Source of the DNA: Paenibacillus aceris
GTDB taxonomy: Bacteria > Bacillota > Bacilli > Paenibacillales > NBRC-103111
Assembly (NCBI RefSeq): GCF_017874035.1
Contig: NZ_JAGGKV010000009.1
Location: 1 to 64,000, forward strand
Length of the DNA stretch: 64,000 bases
Direction of reading: 5' to 3'
Shown: in pieces, positions 15,749 to 25,152 of the stretch
Layout: every line of letters starts with the position of its first letter
Numbering within the stretch: position 1 is the first letter of the stretch
The notes under the pieces: generated by a model
Told to the model about the DNA's origin: nothing
The model's input: the letters and a program-made list of their open reading frames with translations, nothing else
Database searches by the model: none
Program-made: the position numbers and the translations under genes

Positions 15749-15760
15749 TGAACCGGTTCA
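15749..15760. promoter_or_regulatory. LacI operator before the binding-protein gene
   Basis: TGAACCGGTTCA is a perfect 12-bp palindrome that shares the AACCGGTT core with the site at 14657. It lies 77 bases before the binding-protein gene. Confidence 0.6.
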
Positions 15761-15770
15761 TCGTTTGAAA

Positions 15771-15784
15771 TGAAAGCGCTTTAT
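15771..15784 (+). promoter_or_regulatory. candidate cre site (CcpA)
   Basis: TGAAAGCGCTTTAT matches the catabolite-responsive element consensus TGWAANCGNTNWCA except at the last two positions. It lies next to the LacI operator upstream of a sugar transport operon, where CcpA control is expected. Confidence 0.5.
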
Positions 15785-15836
15785 TAAGGTTTCGTAAAGG
15801 CTTGTCCCATAAAAACGCAAATTACGGAGGGGTAAT

Positions 15837-17273
15837 ATGAAAGCCAAGAAAACGAAAGTTGTCAGTTCGATGATGGCCGTTCTACTCGTTGGAAGTTTAA
15901 CTGCTGGTTGTACGTCAACTAGCACGACGGGGAGCGAAACGCCGAAAGCATCCGATCAGCCGAAAGCAGCTGAAGGGAAGAAGGAAGAGCGTTCACTGCG
16001 GATGATGTCCGCCGTCATTGGCGGTAAAACGCCGGAAGAAAACGTCCTGTTTGAAAAAGAAATCGAACGCTTAACGGGCATTAAAGCGAAGTTGGAAAAG
16101 CCAGCTTCCGATTACAATCAGAAGCTGATGGCGGCCGTTTCCTCAGGCGAAAAGTACGACCTTCTGCAAGTGAGCAAAGAACTTATGAATACGTTGACAG
16201 AGCAAGGCGTTCTCATGCCGCTGACGGACCAAGTGAAAGGGTCGAAAACGCTGCAAGATCCTGATGTTCTGCCAACACAGGAATGGGACCAAGTCAAAAC
16301 CAAAGACGGCAAAATCTACGGTGTATTCAGTAAATTCCAAGGTGGAACGATGCCGATCGTGCGCGCTGACTGGCTTAAAAAGCTCAATCTGCCTGAGCCC
16401 AAAACCTTTGACGACTACTATAAGGTGTTGAAAGCATTCACGGAGCAAGATCCGGATGGCAATGGAAAAAAAGATACCTATGGGCTGAGCACAGCCGGGA
16501 TGTATGAGCTGCAAGGCTTCTTCAGCGGCGCTGGCTTGAAGCAACGGTATGTGGAGAAAGACGGTAAGCTGGATGTTCCTTATTCAACGGATGCAGCCAT
16601 CCCAGTCTACGAATGGTTGAACAAATTGTATAAAGAAGGCATTCTGGACCCTAACTTCGCGACAAACGATACAGGTAAAATGCGTAATCTATTCCTTGCT
16701 GACCGTGTGGGCATGATTACTTACTGGGATGCTTGGGTAGGCATGCTGAACAACACAAGGAAAATTGCCGATGCCAACACGACATTTGAAGCGAAGGGCC
16801 TTCCAGGGGTTGCAGGCGCTGACGGGAAATATATGCTGCGCCGTGGAGATCCGGATGTTTGGGTGATTCCGGTTAACGCGCAAAGTCCGAAAACAGCCTT
16901 TGAGTTCATCGAGTGGTGGCACTCCAAAGATGGTATCGTTCTTGGCAGCATGGGAATCAAGGATACGGATTATAAGGAAAATGACGGTAAATATGAGCTT
17001 ACGCAAGCCGGAAAAGATCATGCCATGGATCATGGTGTCCCTTTCTGGTATAACAAAAAGTTCCCGAATCCATTCGGTTTACTTCCAGGCGTGAAAGAAG
17101 CGCAGGATCTTGTTATGAAAAATGCAACGCTGGAGCTAACGCCGCCTAAATGGGCAGATGCGGAGAAAATTATTAACGAATACTCCTTCAAAGCCATTCT
17201 TGGCGAGATGCCGGCTGCCGATGCTGTGAAGAAAATGCGTGAGCAATTGAAATCAGCAAAATTGATCGATTAG
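15837..17273 (+). CDS. LplA-type extracellular solute-binding lipoprotein
   Basis: A 478-residue sugar-binding lipoprotein of the kind common in Paenibacillus (LplA/YtcQ-like, family 1 solute-binding proteins). It has a strong signal with lipobox LTAGC near residue 25 and a Thr/Ser/Lys-rich linker to about residue 50. Typical segments are SSGEKYDLLQVS near 105, the calcium-site-like DPDGNGKKDTYGLS near 205 and WVIPVNAQSPKTAFEFIEWW near 345. It should capture an oligosaccharide or related ligand and hand it to the two permeases that follow. GGAGGGG lies 5 bases before ATG. It is separated from the permease gene by a hairpin that may stabilise its own mRNA. Confidence 0.88.
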   Translation: MKAKKTKVVSSMMAVLLVGSLTAGCTSTSTTGSETPKASDQPKAAEGKKEERSLRMMSAVIGGKTPEENVLFEKEIERLTGIKAKLEKPASDYNQKLMAAVSSGEKYDLLQVSKELMNTLTEQGVLMPLTDQVKGSKTLQDPDVLPTQEWDQVKTKDGKIYGVFSKFQGGTMPIVRADWLKKLNLPEPKTFDDYYKVLKAFTEQDPDGNGKKDTYGLSTAGMYELQGFFSGAGLKQRYVEKDGKLDVPYSTDAAIPVYEWLNKLYKEGILDPNFATNDTGKMRNLFLADRVGMITYWDAWVGMLNNTRKIADANTTFEAKGLPGVAGADGKYMLRRGDPDVWVIPVNAQSPKTAFEFIEWWHSKDGIVLGSMGIKDTDYKENDGKYELTQAGKDHAMDHGVPFWYNKKFPNPFGLLPGVKEAQDLVMKNATLELTPPKWADAEKIINEYSFKAILGEMPAADAVKKMREQLKSAKLID

Positions 17274-17292
17274 TTTCTCTGTACGGTGCTTG

Positions 17293-17317
17293 GGGGAGTA
17301 TGTGCTGCATGCTCCCC
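17293..17317 (+). promoter_or_regulatory. intercistronic hairpin
   Basis: GGGGAGTATG and CATGCTCCCC pair over ten bases (one G-T) with a 5-base loop. There is no T tract, so it is more likely an mRNA-stabilising or processing hairpin that lifts binding-protein levels above permease levels than a full terminator. Confidence 0.6.
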
Positions 17318-17347
17318 TTACAACTAATGGCAAGGTGGTGACTTCGC

Positions 17348-18223
17348 TTGAAAGCCTTATGGAAATTTAAAGCCCTTTACATGATGATGCTTCCAATCAT
17401 GGCCTATTTCCTTGTATTCTCCTATTATCCGCTCGTTCGTGGCTTCATCATCTCCTTTCAAGAATTCAGATTGATTGGAAACCGGCCGTTTATCGGATTT
17501 GATAATTACCTGACGGTGCTGAAAGATCATGCTTTCTGGGAAATGCTGCAAAATACGCTGCTGCTAGGCGGGGGCATGCTGCTCATCGGCTTTATTATGC
17601 CAATTGCGCTTGCGCTATCGCTTAATGAGATCCTTCAAGCCTGGTTTAAAAAAGTCATCCAGATGATTGTTTATATTCCGCACTTGTTTTCATGGGTAGT
17701 CGTTGGCGGCATGTGGATTCTCATGCTTTCTCCGGATACAGGCATTGTGAATGCGATCCTCAAACTGGTAGGCATGGAAAAGCCGATTGCCTTTATGTCC
17801 AGCACGGACTCGGCCCGTTGGGTCATGGTGCTAACTTCGGTGTGGAAAGAGATGGGCTTTATCTGCATCCTCTATCTGGCGACAATTGTAGCGATCAATC
17901 CTGCTCTCTATGAAGCCGCACGTATCGATGGAGCGAATCGCTGGCAATTAGTTCGTTATGTAACACTGCCATCGCTGGTTTCAACGATGAAAGTGGTTAT
18001 TATGCTCAACGTGCTGAGCATTCTGCGTATTTTCGATCAAATCATCGTCATGCGCAACGGCGCCATTGCCAAGAAGGTCGACGTCATCATGATGTACACG
18101 TACCAAAAAGGGATTCTGGAGTTTAAAGTCGGTTTAGCAACATCAGCAGGATTTCTAGTGATTTTCGCGACATTGATCATTACGTTTGTGACCAGAGCGA
18201 TCATTCGCTATGACGAGGGGTGA
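17348..18223 (+). CDS. sugar ABC transporter permease (LplB-like)
   Basis: A 291-residue inner-membrane permease of the CUT1 type with six hydrophobic segments. TTG 17348 follows AAGGTGGTG. The ATPase-contact EAA loop is clear near residue 183: EAARIDGANRWQLVRYVTLP. The first helix carries FLVFSYYPLVRGFIISFQEF, typical of LplB/YtcQ-linked permeases. It pairs with the next gene; the operon lacks its own ATPase, so a shared MsmX-like ATPase elsewhere is expected. The stop overlaps a possible GTG start of the next gene. Confidence 0.9.
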   Translation: MKALWKFKALYMMMLPIMAYFLVFSYYPLVRGFIISFQEFRLIGNRPFIGFDNYLTVLKDHAFWEMLQNTLLLGGGMLLIGFIMPIALALSLNEILQAWFKKVIQMIVYIPHLFSWVVVGGMWILMLSPDTGIVNAILKLVGMEKPIAFMSSTDSARWVMVLTSVWKEMGFICILYLATIVAINPALYEAARIDGANRWQLVRYVTLPSLVSTMKVVIMLNVLSILRIFDQIIVMRNGAIAKKVDVIMMYTYQKGILEFKVGLATSAGFLVIFATLIITFVTRAIIRYDEG

Positions 18224-18231
18224 AGGGATCC

Positions 18232-19101
18232 ATGAAAACAAACAAATTGCATACGAGTTGGGGAAGCCGGCTGTTCGATGGGATTAATCTGTTATTTTTG
18301 TTCATCCTGCTGGCTACGATGCTTATTCCGTTATTGAATACGTTCGCGCTGGCTTTCTCATCCAATTTTGCTTCCATGCAGCCAGGCATTATTTTATATC
18401 CGAGAGAATTCAGTTTCCAAGGTTTTACGACTGTTTGGAATCGCATGCAATTGTATCTACCATTTATGAATAATGTGATTGTCACACTTGTAGGAACGGT
18501 TTGTCATGTGTTTCTATGCTCGATGGCTGGTTATGTACTGATCCAAAAAGGGTTACCTGGGAAAAAGCTGATGGTCTCAGCTATTTTACTTACAATGACG
18601 ATTCCAAGCGAAGCGATTATGATCCCGCTTTATGTGGTAAATAAAGAGCTTGGTTTGTTAAATTCTTTAACGGCATTAATTATGTCCGGTTTAGTTTCCG
18701 GATTCAGTATTTTACTTATGCGCAATTTCTTCTTATCTGTACCTGTTGAAATGTCGGAGTCAGCGACGATGGATGGGGCTGGTGCATTCCGAATTTTCTT
18801 TACCATGTACATCCCCCTTGCTGCGGCGGGACTGGCGACAGTGACCCTTTTCGAATTCGTTAGCCGTTGGAATCAATTCACGCCAGCACTATTATTTATT
18901 AGCAATCACGCGAAATATACGCTGCAAATTGCCTTGAAATCGTTAATCGTGGATACCGATTCGACATCCAGCAACTTTATTGTTACTACGAATGTTAGGA
19001 TGGCAGGGATTGTGATAGCGCTTATCCCTCTCGTCATTATTTATCCTTATGTGCAGAAATATTTCGTTAAAGGCATTTTGGTAGGAGCAAACAAAGAGTA
19101 A
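18232..19101 (+). CDS. sugar ABC transporter permease (LplC/YtcP-like)
   Basis: A 289-residue permease with six hydrophobic segments. ATG 18232 is preferred (GGGGTGAAGGG just upstream), though GTG 18220, which overlaps the previous stop, is possible through coupling. The EAA-like loop reads EMSESATMDGAGAFRIFFTM near residue 180. The end, YVQKYFVKGILVGANKE, is the usual C-terminus of LplC/YtcP permeases. It forms the membrane channel with the LplB-like partner. Confidence 0.9.
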   Translation: MKTNKLHTSWGSRLFDGINLLFLFILLATMLIPLLNTFALAFSSNFASMQPGIILYPREFSFQGFTTVWNRMQLYLPFMNNVIVTLVGTVCHVFLCSMAGYVLIQKGLPGKKLMVSAILLTMTIPSEAIMIPLYVVNKELGLLNSLTALIMSGLVSGFSILLMRNFFLSVPVEMSESATMDGAGAFRIFFTMYIPLAAAGLATVTLFEFVSRWNQFTPALLFISNHAKYTLQIALKSLIVDTDSTSSNFIVTTNVRMAGIVIALIPLVIIYPYVQKYFVKGILVGANKE

Positions 19102-19132
19102 TCTTCATGGAAAAGGGAGCGTGGTAGTCGTC

Positions 19133-20413
19133 ATGCTGCAGCTTAATCGAAGAAAACAAATCGCGGTATACCGGAGAGATATCCATCACTTTGAGCAAAG
19201 TACATATATTGAAGTACCATTCGAAATGCCTGAACAAGTGGAAGAGGTTCATGTTCATTTCTCGGTTCAATCACATGGTGAGGCTAAACCGGTCATTGAT
19301 CTTGGCGTCAGAGACAGCCATAAAGTACGAGGCTGGAGCGGCGGTGCGCGTTCCGAGTTTGTTATCGGACTGGAAAAGGCGACTCCCGGCTATTTGCCTG
19401 GTGAGCTGCAAGCCGGCGAATGGGCCGTTCTTCACAATGCCTATAAGGTTCCGGCAGAAGGCTGTGAGGTGACGATCACGGTCACGTTCTACTTCCATAC
19501 TGCGCGCTGGTTAAAAGGCGATCTGCACACACACAGCGTGAACAGTGATGGAACCTATACCTTAGAGGAAAATGCTGCAATCATGGAGCAGCTTGGATGC
19601 GATTTCATTGCAATGACGGATCATAATGCGGTCAGTCAAAATTATTCGTATCCTCGAAATACGTCGGTTGTCATGATTCCTGGGATGGAATTTACAACGA
19701 ATTTCGGTCATAGCAATTTCTTAGGCGTACTAGAGCCTATTGATGATTTCCGGGTAAAAGGCCAAGAGGATGTCAACGCTCGAGTGGCGACAGCACGTGA
19801 GCGCGGGGCTAAAATCGTTCTTAACCACCCCCACTGTGATTATTGTCCTTGGGAGTGGGATCTGTTTGTGGACCATGATTGGTGGGAAGTATGGAATGGC
19901 CCTTGGACAGCGCGCAATGAGCGAGCGTTGATCTGGTGGCAGGAGCAGCTTGCATCAGGCAGAAAGCTTGTCGCGATTGGAGGCAGCGATGTTCATCGGC
20001 CTGATCCCTATGTGAAGCATGCGATGCCGTGTACATGGGTGTATGCGGAGGCGAAAACCGTTCCGGGTATTTTGCAAGGGATTGAGAAAGGGCATGTGGT
20101 GATCAGCTACTCGCCGGAGGGACCTTTTGCGCAGCTGACTTGTGGCGACTATATGACGGGAGATACTGTGCCAGCAGAAGTGACTGACAACATCATTGCG
20201 AAGGTTGAACACGTACGTGAGGGAGATCAAGTTAAGCTAATCAGCGAACAAGGTGTAGAACGAATGGAAGTTTGCTTAACAGCTGGCGCCTATGAGTTGG
20301 AAATGGAACAGAACGGCAGAGCGTTTTACCGCGTTGAAGTATGGCGTCATTTTGAGGAAGTGGATAAGTCCTTGATGGCCATGCTTACGAATCCAATTTA
20401 TTTTCAGAGGTGA
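19133..20413 (+). CDS. two-domain PHP metallophosphoesterase (CehA/McbA-like)
   Basis: A 426-residue cytoplasmic protein. ATG 19133 is chosen; GTG 19121 is in frame but almost touches the AAGGGAG site. Residues 1-125 form a beta-rich N-terminal domain ending in VTFYFH. Residues 128-426 hold a PHP catalytic domain: GDLHTHSVNSDG, MTDHNAV, GMEFTT, LNHPHCD and GGSDVHRPD give the expected metal-binding His/Asp/Glu set. PHP enzymes of the CehA/McbA group cleave phosphodiesters or similar esters. The gene follows the permeases after 31 bases and precedes a phosphatase-fold enzyme. The same two domains occur as two separate genes at 30320-31797. Confidence 0.85.
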   Translation: MLQLNRRKQIAVYRRDIHHFEQSTYIEVPFEMPEQVEEVHVHFSVQSHGEAKPVIDLGVRDSHKVRGWSGGARSEFVIGLEKATPGYLPGELQAGEWAVLHNAYKVPAEGCEVTITVTFYFHTARWLKGDLHTHSVNSDGTYTLEENAAIMEQLGCDFIAMTDHNAVSQNYSYPRNTSVVMIPGMEFTTNFGHSNFLGVLEPIDDFRVKGQEDVNARVATARERGAKIVLNHPHCDYCPWEWDLFVDHDWWEVWNGPWTARNERALIWWQEQLASGRKLVAIGGSDVHRPDPYVKHAMPCTWVYAEAKTVPGILQGIEKGHVVISYSPEGPFAQLTCGDYMTGDTVPAEVTDNIIAKVEHVREGDQVKLISEQGVERMEVCLTAGAYELEMEQNGRAFYRVEVWRHFEEVDKSLMAMLTNPIYFQR

Positions 20414-20419
20414 GTGCAA

Positions 20420-21211
20420 ATGGAATGTACAGTGATGACATTTAACTTAAGATATAATAACCCTGGAGATGGACTTAACGCTTGGCCGCATCGCATCGAC
20501 CGGGTTGCTCAGATGATCCTGGCGCATGATCCAATAGTCGTAGGAACTCAGGAAGGCTATTTCGACATGCTGCACGATTTGCATCCGAGGCTTGCCGAAT
20601 ATGCTTGGATCGGTGAAGGCCGCTTTGGCGCTCATGAGAATGAGCACTGTGCGATTTTCTACAAGAAAAAGGAGCTGGAGCTTCAGCAGCATGGGCAGTT
20701 TTGGCTGTCCGAAACGCCGGAAGTGACCGCTTCCATCTCGTGGAACAGCGGTTTTCCCCGGGTCTGTACGTGGGCCGTATTCGAGTATAAGGAAACTGGG
20801 GAGCGCTTCATCGTGTACAATACACACCTCGATCATCAAAGCCAAGAAGCCAGAGATCTCGGCACCAAAGTCATCTGGGAGTACATATCCGCCCATCACA
20901 AGGAATATTCTCTTCCTGTTATCTTAATGGGAGATTTCAATAGCCATCCTAACGATTTGCCGATACGCTTCCTGCGAGGCGAATTGGATTTGCAAGGCCA
21001 TGAGTCATGGCTAAAGGATGTTTACAACGTGGTACCAGCTCCAATCGGATGGACAGCGCATGACTTTCAAGGCGGCGAGGCCGGAGAGCCGATCGATTAT
21101 ATTTTCGTTTCACCGGATGTGGAGGCTCTTGAGGCCGTCGTGGATAGAAGGCAGATGGGCGGCGGGTATCCGTCCGATCATTATCCAGTGATTGCGAAGA
21201 TTAATCTCTAG
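20420..21211 (+). CDS. endonuclease/exonuclease/phosphatase-family hydrolase
   Basis: A 263-residue cytoplasmic enzyme of the EEP superfamily, which includes nucleases, sphingomyelinases and inositol-phosphate phosphatases. ATG 20420 has GAGGTGAG 5-7 bases upstream. The full motif set is visible: MTFNLRYNNPGDG, GTQEG (metal Glu), YNTHLDHQSQEAR, LMGDFNSHPND, DYIFVS and the final SDHYPV with the catalytic Asp-His pair. Because it sits between a PHP phosphoesterase and a glycosidase-like gene in a sugar-transport operon, a phosphodiester or phosphomonoester of a sugar is a more likely target than DNA; this is inference. Confidence 0.85.
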   Translation: MECTVMTFNLRYNNPGDGLNAWPHRIDRVAQMILAHDPIVVGTQEGYFDMLHDLHPRLAEYAWIGEGRFGAHENEHCAIFYKKKELELQQHGQFWLSETPEVTASISWNSGFPRVCTWAVFEYKETGERFIVYNTHLDHQSQEARDLGTKVIWEYISAHHKEYSLPVILMGDFNSHPNDLPIRFLRGELDLQGHESWLKDVYNVVPAPIGWTAHDFQGGEAGEPIDYIFVSPDVEALEAVVDRRQMGGGYPSDHYPVIAKINL

Positions 21212-21250
21212 AGAAGAACATCCAGATTGCTGACAGAAGGAGATAGAGGC

Positions 21251-23875
21251 ATGACATTAGAGAAGATTTATGTCGTTTTTAAAACGCATTTTGACATTGG
21301 CTTTACGGGATTAGTCTCAGACGTCGTTGGGCGATATCGCACCGAGATGTTGAAGGATGTTATTGAAATTTGTGACCGGACCAAAGAAAATGACGAACAT
21401 GAAAAATACGTTTGGACCATGTCCGCATGGCCGCTGCTTCAATCTCTGAAAGGCAGTCAAGAGGAAGAAAAGCAGAAGGCGCTTGGCTTTCTGGAAAATC
21501 GGCAACTGATCTGGCACAAGCTTCCCTATACGACACACACGGAATTTTGCGGCCTGGAGGAATGGATTCGCGGCATGTACGTGTCTGAAGGACTCACTGA
21601 CCGCTTCGGGTACGACCCGAAGGATGCCAAAATGACGGATGTTCCGGGACACACGTGGGTTGTGCCTTCTCTCCTTAAGAAAGCTGGCGTTGAGTTTCTT
21701 CATCTCGGCTGCAATCCGGCTACAACGCCGCCAGACGTTCCGCCGGTATTTTATTGGGAGGGACCGGATGGTGAAAGGCTGCTGACGTTTTATTCCAAAG
21801 GATCCTACGGGACGGGCATATTGCCTCCGGAGGAGTGGACGCACCCTGTTTGGCTCGCGATGATTCAGACGAGCGACAATCATGGGCCGCATGATGCGAG
21901 CATCATCGAAGAGATGAAAGCTTCCATTCGAGACAGCGGCTCATCGGCCGAGCTGCATATCGGCAGTTTGGGCGATTTCGCAGCGGATTTCTTATCGCGA
22001 AACCCGGAATTGCCGGTTATTCGCGGCGATATGGCCGATTCTTGGATTCATGGTGTCGGGACTGCACCGCGTGAGGTGGCAAGGGTCAGAGCGCTGAGAA
22101 GCCAAGTAACGGCTGTCGAAAGCGCATTGGCCGTGAGTCATTTTACAGGTGAGAAGTTGGAAAGTGAACAAGTGGTAAAAGCGAAAATCGATGAAAGCTA
22201 CGAGCACACGCTGTTGTTTGGCGAGCACACTTGGGGAATGGATTGCAAAACCTTTCTATTTCCTAGGGTAGCGTATGATAAGAAATCATTTCTGCAGTTA
22301 AAACAAAGCGAACGTTATCAGCGGATGGAGCAGTCCTGGGCAGAGCAGATCGATTATCTGAATAAAGCGGAAAGCTCTTTGCATGAGGCGAAAGCCGGTT
22401 TGACGAAAGAGCAGTTGAGCGGCAGTCAAGGCTCTAAGGCGCTGCGCGTTCATTCGCATCTAGGCTGGAGCCGGAATGCCAAAACATTCATTCCAGAAAG
22501 TGACCTGCCAGCTGAAGATGAAGTGCTGATCGATTCGGTTTCAGGCGAAGTGATTGCGCTGCAGCTGTGTGAGGGTGGGGCGGAAGCTCTAATCAGCGGC
22601 CTGCCTGCGCTTGGTTATAAGACACTCTACTATGCGAAGAAAGAAGGCCAGTCGGCTTCGATCCCAGCAAGGAGTGAAAGGAAATCTATTGCTTATTTGA
22701 CGGAAACGCAGGCGGTTATCGAGAATCCCCATATGATCGTAAAAGTAGATCGGAACACGGGCTGGATTCAAAGCCTTTGGGATAAGAAGCTCCGAAAAGA
22801 GTGGATTGACGACCGTTCTGAAACCGGTTTCGGGCAGTACAACTATGATATTTACTCCAATAAGGAGATCACGCGCTACTTGAAAAAATACGCGTATCGT
22901 TTTTATGATTGGGGAGTGCATGATTTCGGGAAAACCGATTACCCGGAGTTGCAAAAAAGACTTACATTCTCTACGCATTCAGCAGATGTACTTATTTGGG
23001 AAAATGACAGCTCCGCTGGTCTGACAATTAAGGCGGTTACAGATGCTGAAACTACGTCCGACTATGGCAATGCGGGTACAATCGAATGGACATTCTCTCT
23101 GACCGACGATTCACCGTATTTGGACGCTGCCTACAAGCTTCACGCTAAACAGGAAACACCGCTGGCGGAATCGGGCCATATTGTGTTTCCGTTGAAACTG
23201 GAACGCCCGCAGTTCAGGATCAATAAGCTGGGCTCTGTCGTGAATCCGTTGACGGATACGATTCGTTCCTCCAGCACGCTGCTTCATTGCTGCGAGCATT
23301 TTGTTGATATTTCCAACGGCTTCGCGGGTATGGCCGTCATTCCGCTTGATTCGCCGCTGTTTTTTATTGGGACAAATGGCATGTGGGACTATGAGCATGA
23401 GTATAAACCAGAGAAACCGGAACTGCATTTCAATTTATTCAATAACTGGTGGGGGACGAATTTTCCGCAATGGAGCGGAGGAGACTTGAGCTATCGGTTC
23501 CGCTTGGTACCGCATGCGGGGGATTGGAGAGAAGAGGAGGTTTGGAAAATCGCGCAGGAAACGATGACCCAAACCGTTACGACATCTGCTCTAGCCGACG
23601 AGCGCAATGCGATAGCAGAAATGCTTCCGGCGGGGCTGGACGGGATGGCTGTAAGCTGCTGGAAACTTGCAGAAAATGGAAATGGTTGTATCCTGCGAAT
23701 TCGCAAGTGCACAGGTGTACGGCGAGAAGTGGAGATTGTACTCCCGGAGCAAGTGAACGAAGTTCGTGTGACAAATCTTCTAGAGCGAGATCAAGAAGTT
23801 TTGCAAATGAATGAGAATCGGCTTCGCCTGGTAACCAATCCTTTCGAAGTGCATACTTTTAGAATTATCCGTTAA
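21251..23875 (+). CDS. GH38-like DUF5054 protein
   Basis: An 874-residue protein. ATG 21251 follows AGAAGGAGA; the frame extends back to 21227 without a better site. The N-terminus has the alpha-mannosidase-like metal motif FKTHFDIGFTG, and further GH38-like pieces occur: WTMSAWPLL near 55, TDVPGHTWVVPSLL near 130 and FGEHTWGMD near 320. The C-terminal half is beta-rich (FGQYNYDIYSNKEITRYL) as in GH38 enzymes. It lacks a signal peptide, so it probably acts on an imported glycoside. It is the last enzyme of module 1, before the second LacI gene. The specific sugar cannot be read from sequence. Confidence 0.75.
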   Translation: MTLEKIYVVFKTHFDIGFTGLVSDVVGRYRTEMLKDVIEICDRTKENDEHEKYVWTMSAWPLLQSLKGSQEEEKQKALGFLENRQLIWHKLPYTTHTEFCGLEEWIRGMYVSEGLTDRFGYDPKDAKMTDVPGHTWVVPSLLKKAGVEFLHLGCNPATTPPDVPPVFYWEGPDGERLLTFYSKGSYGTGILPPEEWTHPVWLAMIQTSDNHGPHDASIIEEMKASIRDSGSSAELHIGSLGDFAADFLSRNPELPVIRGDMADSWIHGVGTAPREVARVRALRSQVTAVESALAVSHFTGEKLESEQVVKAKIDESYEHTLLFGEHTWGMDCKTFLFPRVAYDKKSFLQLKQSERYQRMEQSWAEQIDYLNKAESSLHEAKAGLTKEQLSGSQGSKALRVHSHLGWSRNAKTFIPESDLPAEDEVLIDSVSGEVIALQLCEGGAEALISGLPALGYKTLYYAKKEGQSASIPARSERKSIAYLTETQAVIENPHMIVKVDRNTGWIQSLWDKKLRKEWIDDRSETGFGQYNYDIYSNKEITRYLKKYAYRFYDWGVHDFGKTDYPELQKRLTFSTHSADVLIWENDSSAGLTIKAVTDAETTSDYGNAGTIEWTFSLTDDSPYLDAAYKLHAKQETPLAESGHIVFPLKLERPQFRINKLGSVVNPLTDTIRSSSTLLHCCEHFVDISNGFAGMAVIPLDSPLFFIGTNGMWDYEHEYKPEKPELHFNLFNNWWGTNFPQWSGGDLSYRFRLVPHAGDWREEEVWKIAQETMTQTVTTSALADERNAIAEMLPAGLDGMAVSCWKLAENGNGCILRIRKCTGVRREVEIVLPEQVNEVRVTNLLERDQEVLQMNENRLRLVTNPFEVHTFRIIR

Positions 23876-23972
23876 TCGTCACTATCAAGTTTACAGCGCG
23901 GCAGTTCTTATCGTATGATAGAGCCAATATGGAATATCAGTGAAAAGGAACGTATTTTGAGAGGGGCTAGGA

Positions 23973-24983
23973 ATGAAACCGACCATTTACGATGTGGCCC
24001 AAGCCGCCGGAGTGTCCATCGCTACCGTATCGAAAGTGATTAACGCCACAGGCCGAATTAGCGATAAGACGCGGAAGCACGTACATAGCGTAATGGAGCA
24101 GCTGAAGTACCAGCCAAGCATGGTAGCGTCCGCATTAACGGGGAAGAGTACATACACCATCGGCCTCACACTTCCTGATTTGGCGAATCCTTTCTTCGCC
24201 GAAATTGCCCGGTCTGTTGAGGATCGGGGGCACGAACACGGTTTCAGCGTATTTATTTGCAGCACGGACAACGATCCGGACAAGGAAGTGAAATATTTAT
24301 CGCTGCTCATGCAAAAGCGAGTAGACGGGATGATTTCCGCCACCCGGATTCAAAATGATCACTTCCTGAAGAAGCTGATCCAGCAAAATATCCCTATTGC
24401 TTTAATAACGGGAGAAATGCCAACGCTCGCTGTGGATACGGTTATGGTCGACGATTATCTCGGAGGCTTCCAAGCGGGTAATCATCTTGTTGAGCTAGGT
24501 CACAGGCAGATCGCCATCCTTGTAGAGGATATGGATAACATGAGCAACCGTGAGCGGATTCGAGGCTGTAAACAAGCACTGGGTAACGCAGGTTTGCAAG
24601 TGGAGGAGCATCTTATAGCAACCGGAGGATTCACGGTTGAAACAGGCCAAAAGGCCATGTTACAGCTGCTTCAACTGGAAGACCGGCCGTCAGCCGTGTT
24701 TGCTTGTAACGATCTGCTGGCCATAGGCGCTATACGCGCAGCCAGAGAAGCGGGCATGCAGCTGCCGAACGATCTTTCGGTTGTCGGTTTCGACAATACG
24801 ATTCTAGCAACCTTAATTGATCCGCCGCTTACGACCATTGCCCAACCCATACAGGAAATCGGGCGCAGGGCGGTCGATCTGCTTGTACAGGAGATCAAAG
24901 GAGAGAAAGTGCTTAAGCAGCGCGTTGTTTTGCTGCCTGAGCTTGTTTTACGCAATTCATCAGTGTCCTATAAGGAGCAATAG
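23973..24983 (+). CDS. LacI-family transcriptional regulator 2
   Basis: A 336-residue LacI/RbsR-like regulator. GAGAGGGG lies 7 bases before ATG 23973. Residues 1-50 are the DNA-binding region (TIYDVAQAAGVSIATVSKVI, then LKYQPSMVASAL). The sensor domain shows GLTLPDLANPFFAEI, VDGMIS, VDDYLGGFQAGNHLVELGHR, FACNDLLAIGAIRA and VGFDNTILA. It lies between module 1 and module 2 and is the best candidate to bind the GGTTAAGCGCTTTCC-like motif before module 2. Its HTH differs from regulator 1, consistent with a different operator. Confidence 0.9.
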   Translation: MKPTIYDVAQAAGVSIATVSKVINATGRISDKTRKHVHSVMEQLKYQPSMVASALTGKSTYTIGLTLPDLANPFFAEIARSVEDRGHEHGFSVFICSTDNDPDKEVKYLSLLMQKRVDGMISATRIQNDHFLKKLIQQNIPIALITGEMPTLAVDTVMVDDYLGGFQAGNHLVELGHRQIAILVEDMDNMSNRERIRGCKQALGNAGLQVEEHLIATGGFTVETGQKAMLQLLQLEDRPSAVFACNDLLAIGAIRAAREAGMQLPNDLSVVGFDNTILATLIDPPLTTIAQPIQEIGRRAVDLLVQEIKGEKVLKQRVVLLPELVLRNSSVSYKEQ

Positions 24984-25037
24984 ACCGTTTGACCTGTCAC
25001 GATAAAAATTCGAAAAGGTGCTGCGGTCTACCTTTTT
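24981..25037 (+). terminator. terminator after LacI 2
   Basis: Two pairings are possible: TAGACCG (24981) with CGGTCTA (25024-25030), or AAAAGGT (25013-25019) with ACCTTTT (25030-25036). Both run into CCTTTTTC. The competing folds could be incidental or an attenuator. Confidence 0.55.
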
Positions 25038-25041
25038 CACA

Positions 25042-25059
25042 TTAGGTTAAGCGCTTTCC
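25042..25059 (+). promoter_or_regulatory. 18-bp motif shared with module 1 (operator/cre-like)
   Basis: TTAGGTTAAGCGCTTTCC, 17 of 18 bases identical to 14563-14580. The centre GGTTAAGCGCTTTCC is a near-palindrome with the AGCGCT core of LacI/CcpA sites. Confidence 0.55.
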
Positions 25060-25152
25060 TTGCTATTTAATGCGGACCATTTATTTAATTGATTTCCAAA
25101 TCATTCTTTGAATCAATCATAGTTTACAGAGTGAGACATATTTTAAAATAAG

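Noticed and set aside
21317-21892. 191-codon minus-strand frame opposite the DUF5054 gene
   Set aside because: Antisense to the GH38-like motifs and Arg/Pro-rich, as usual for shadow frames.
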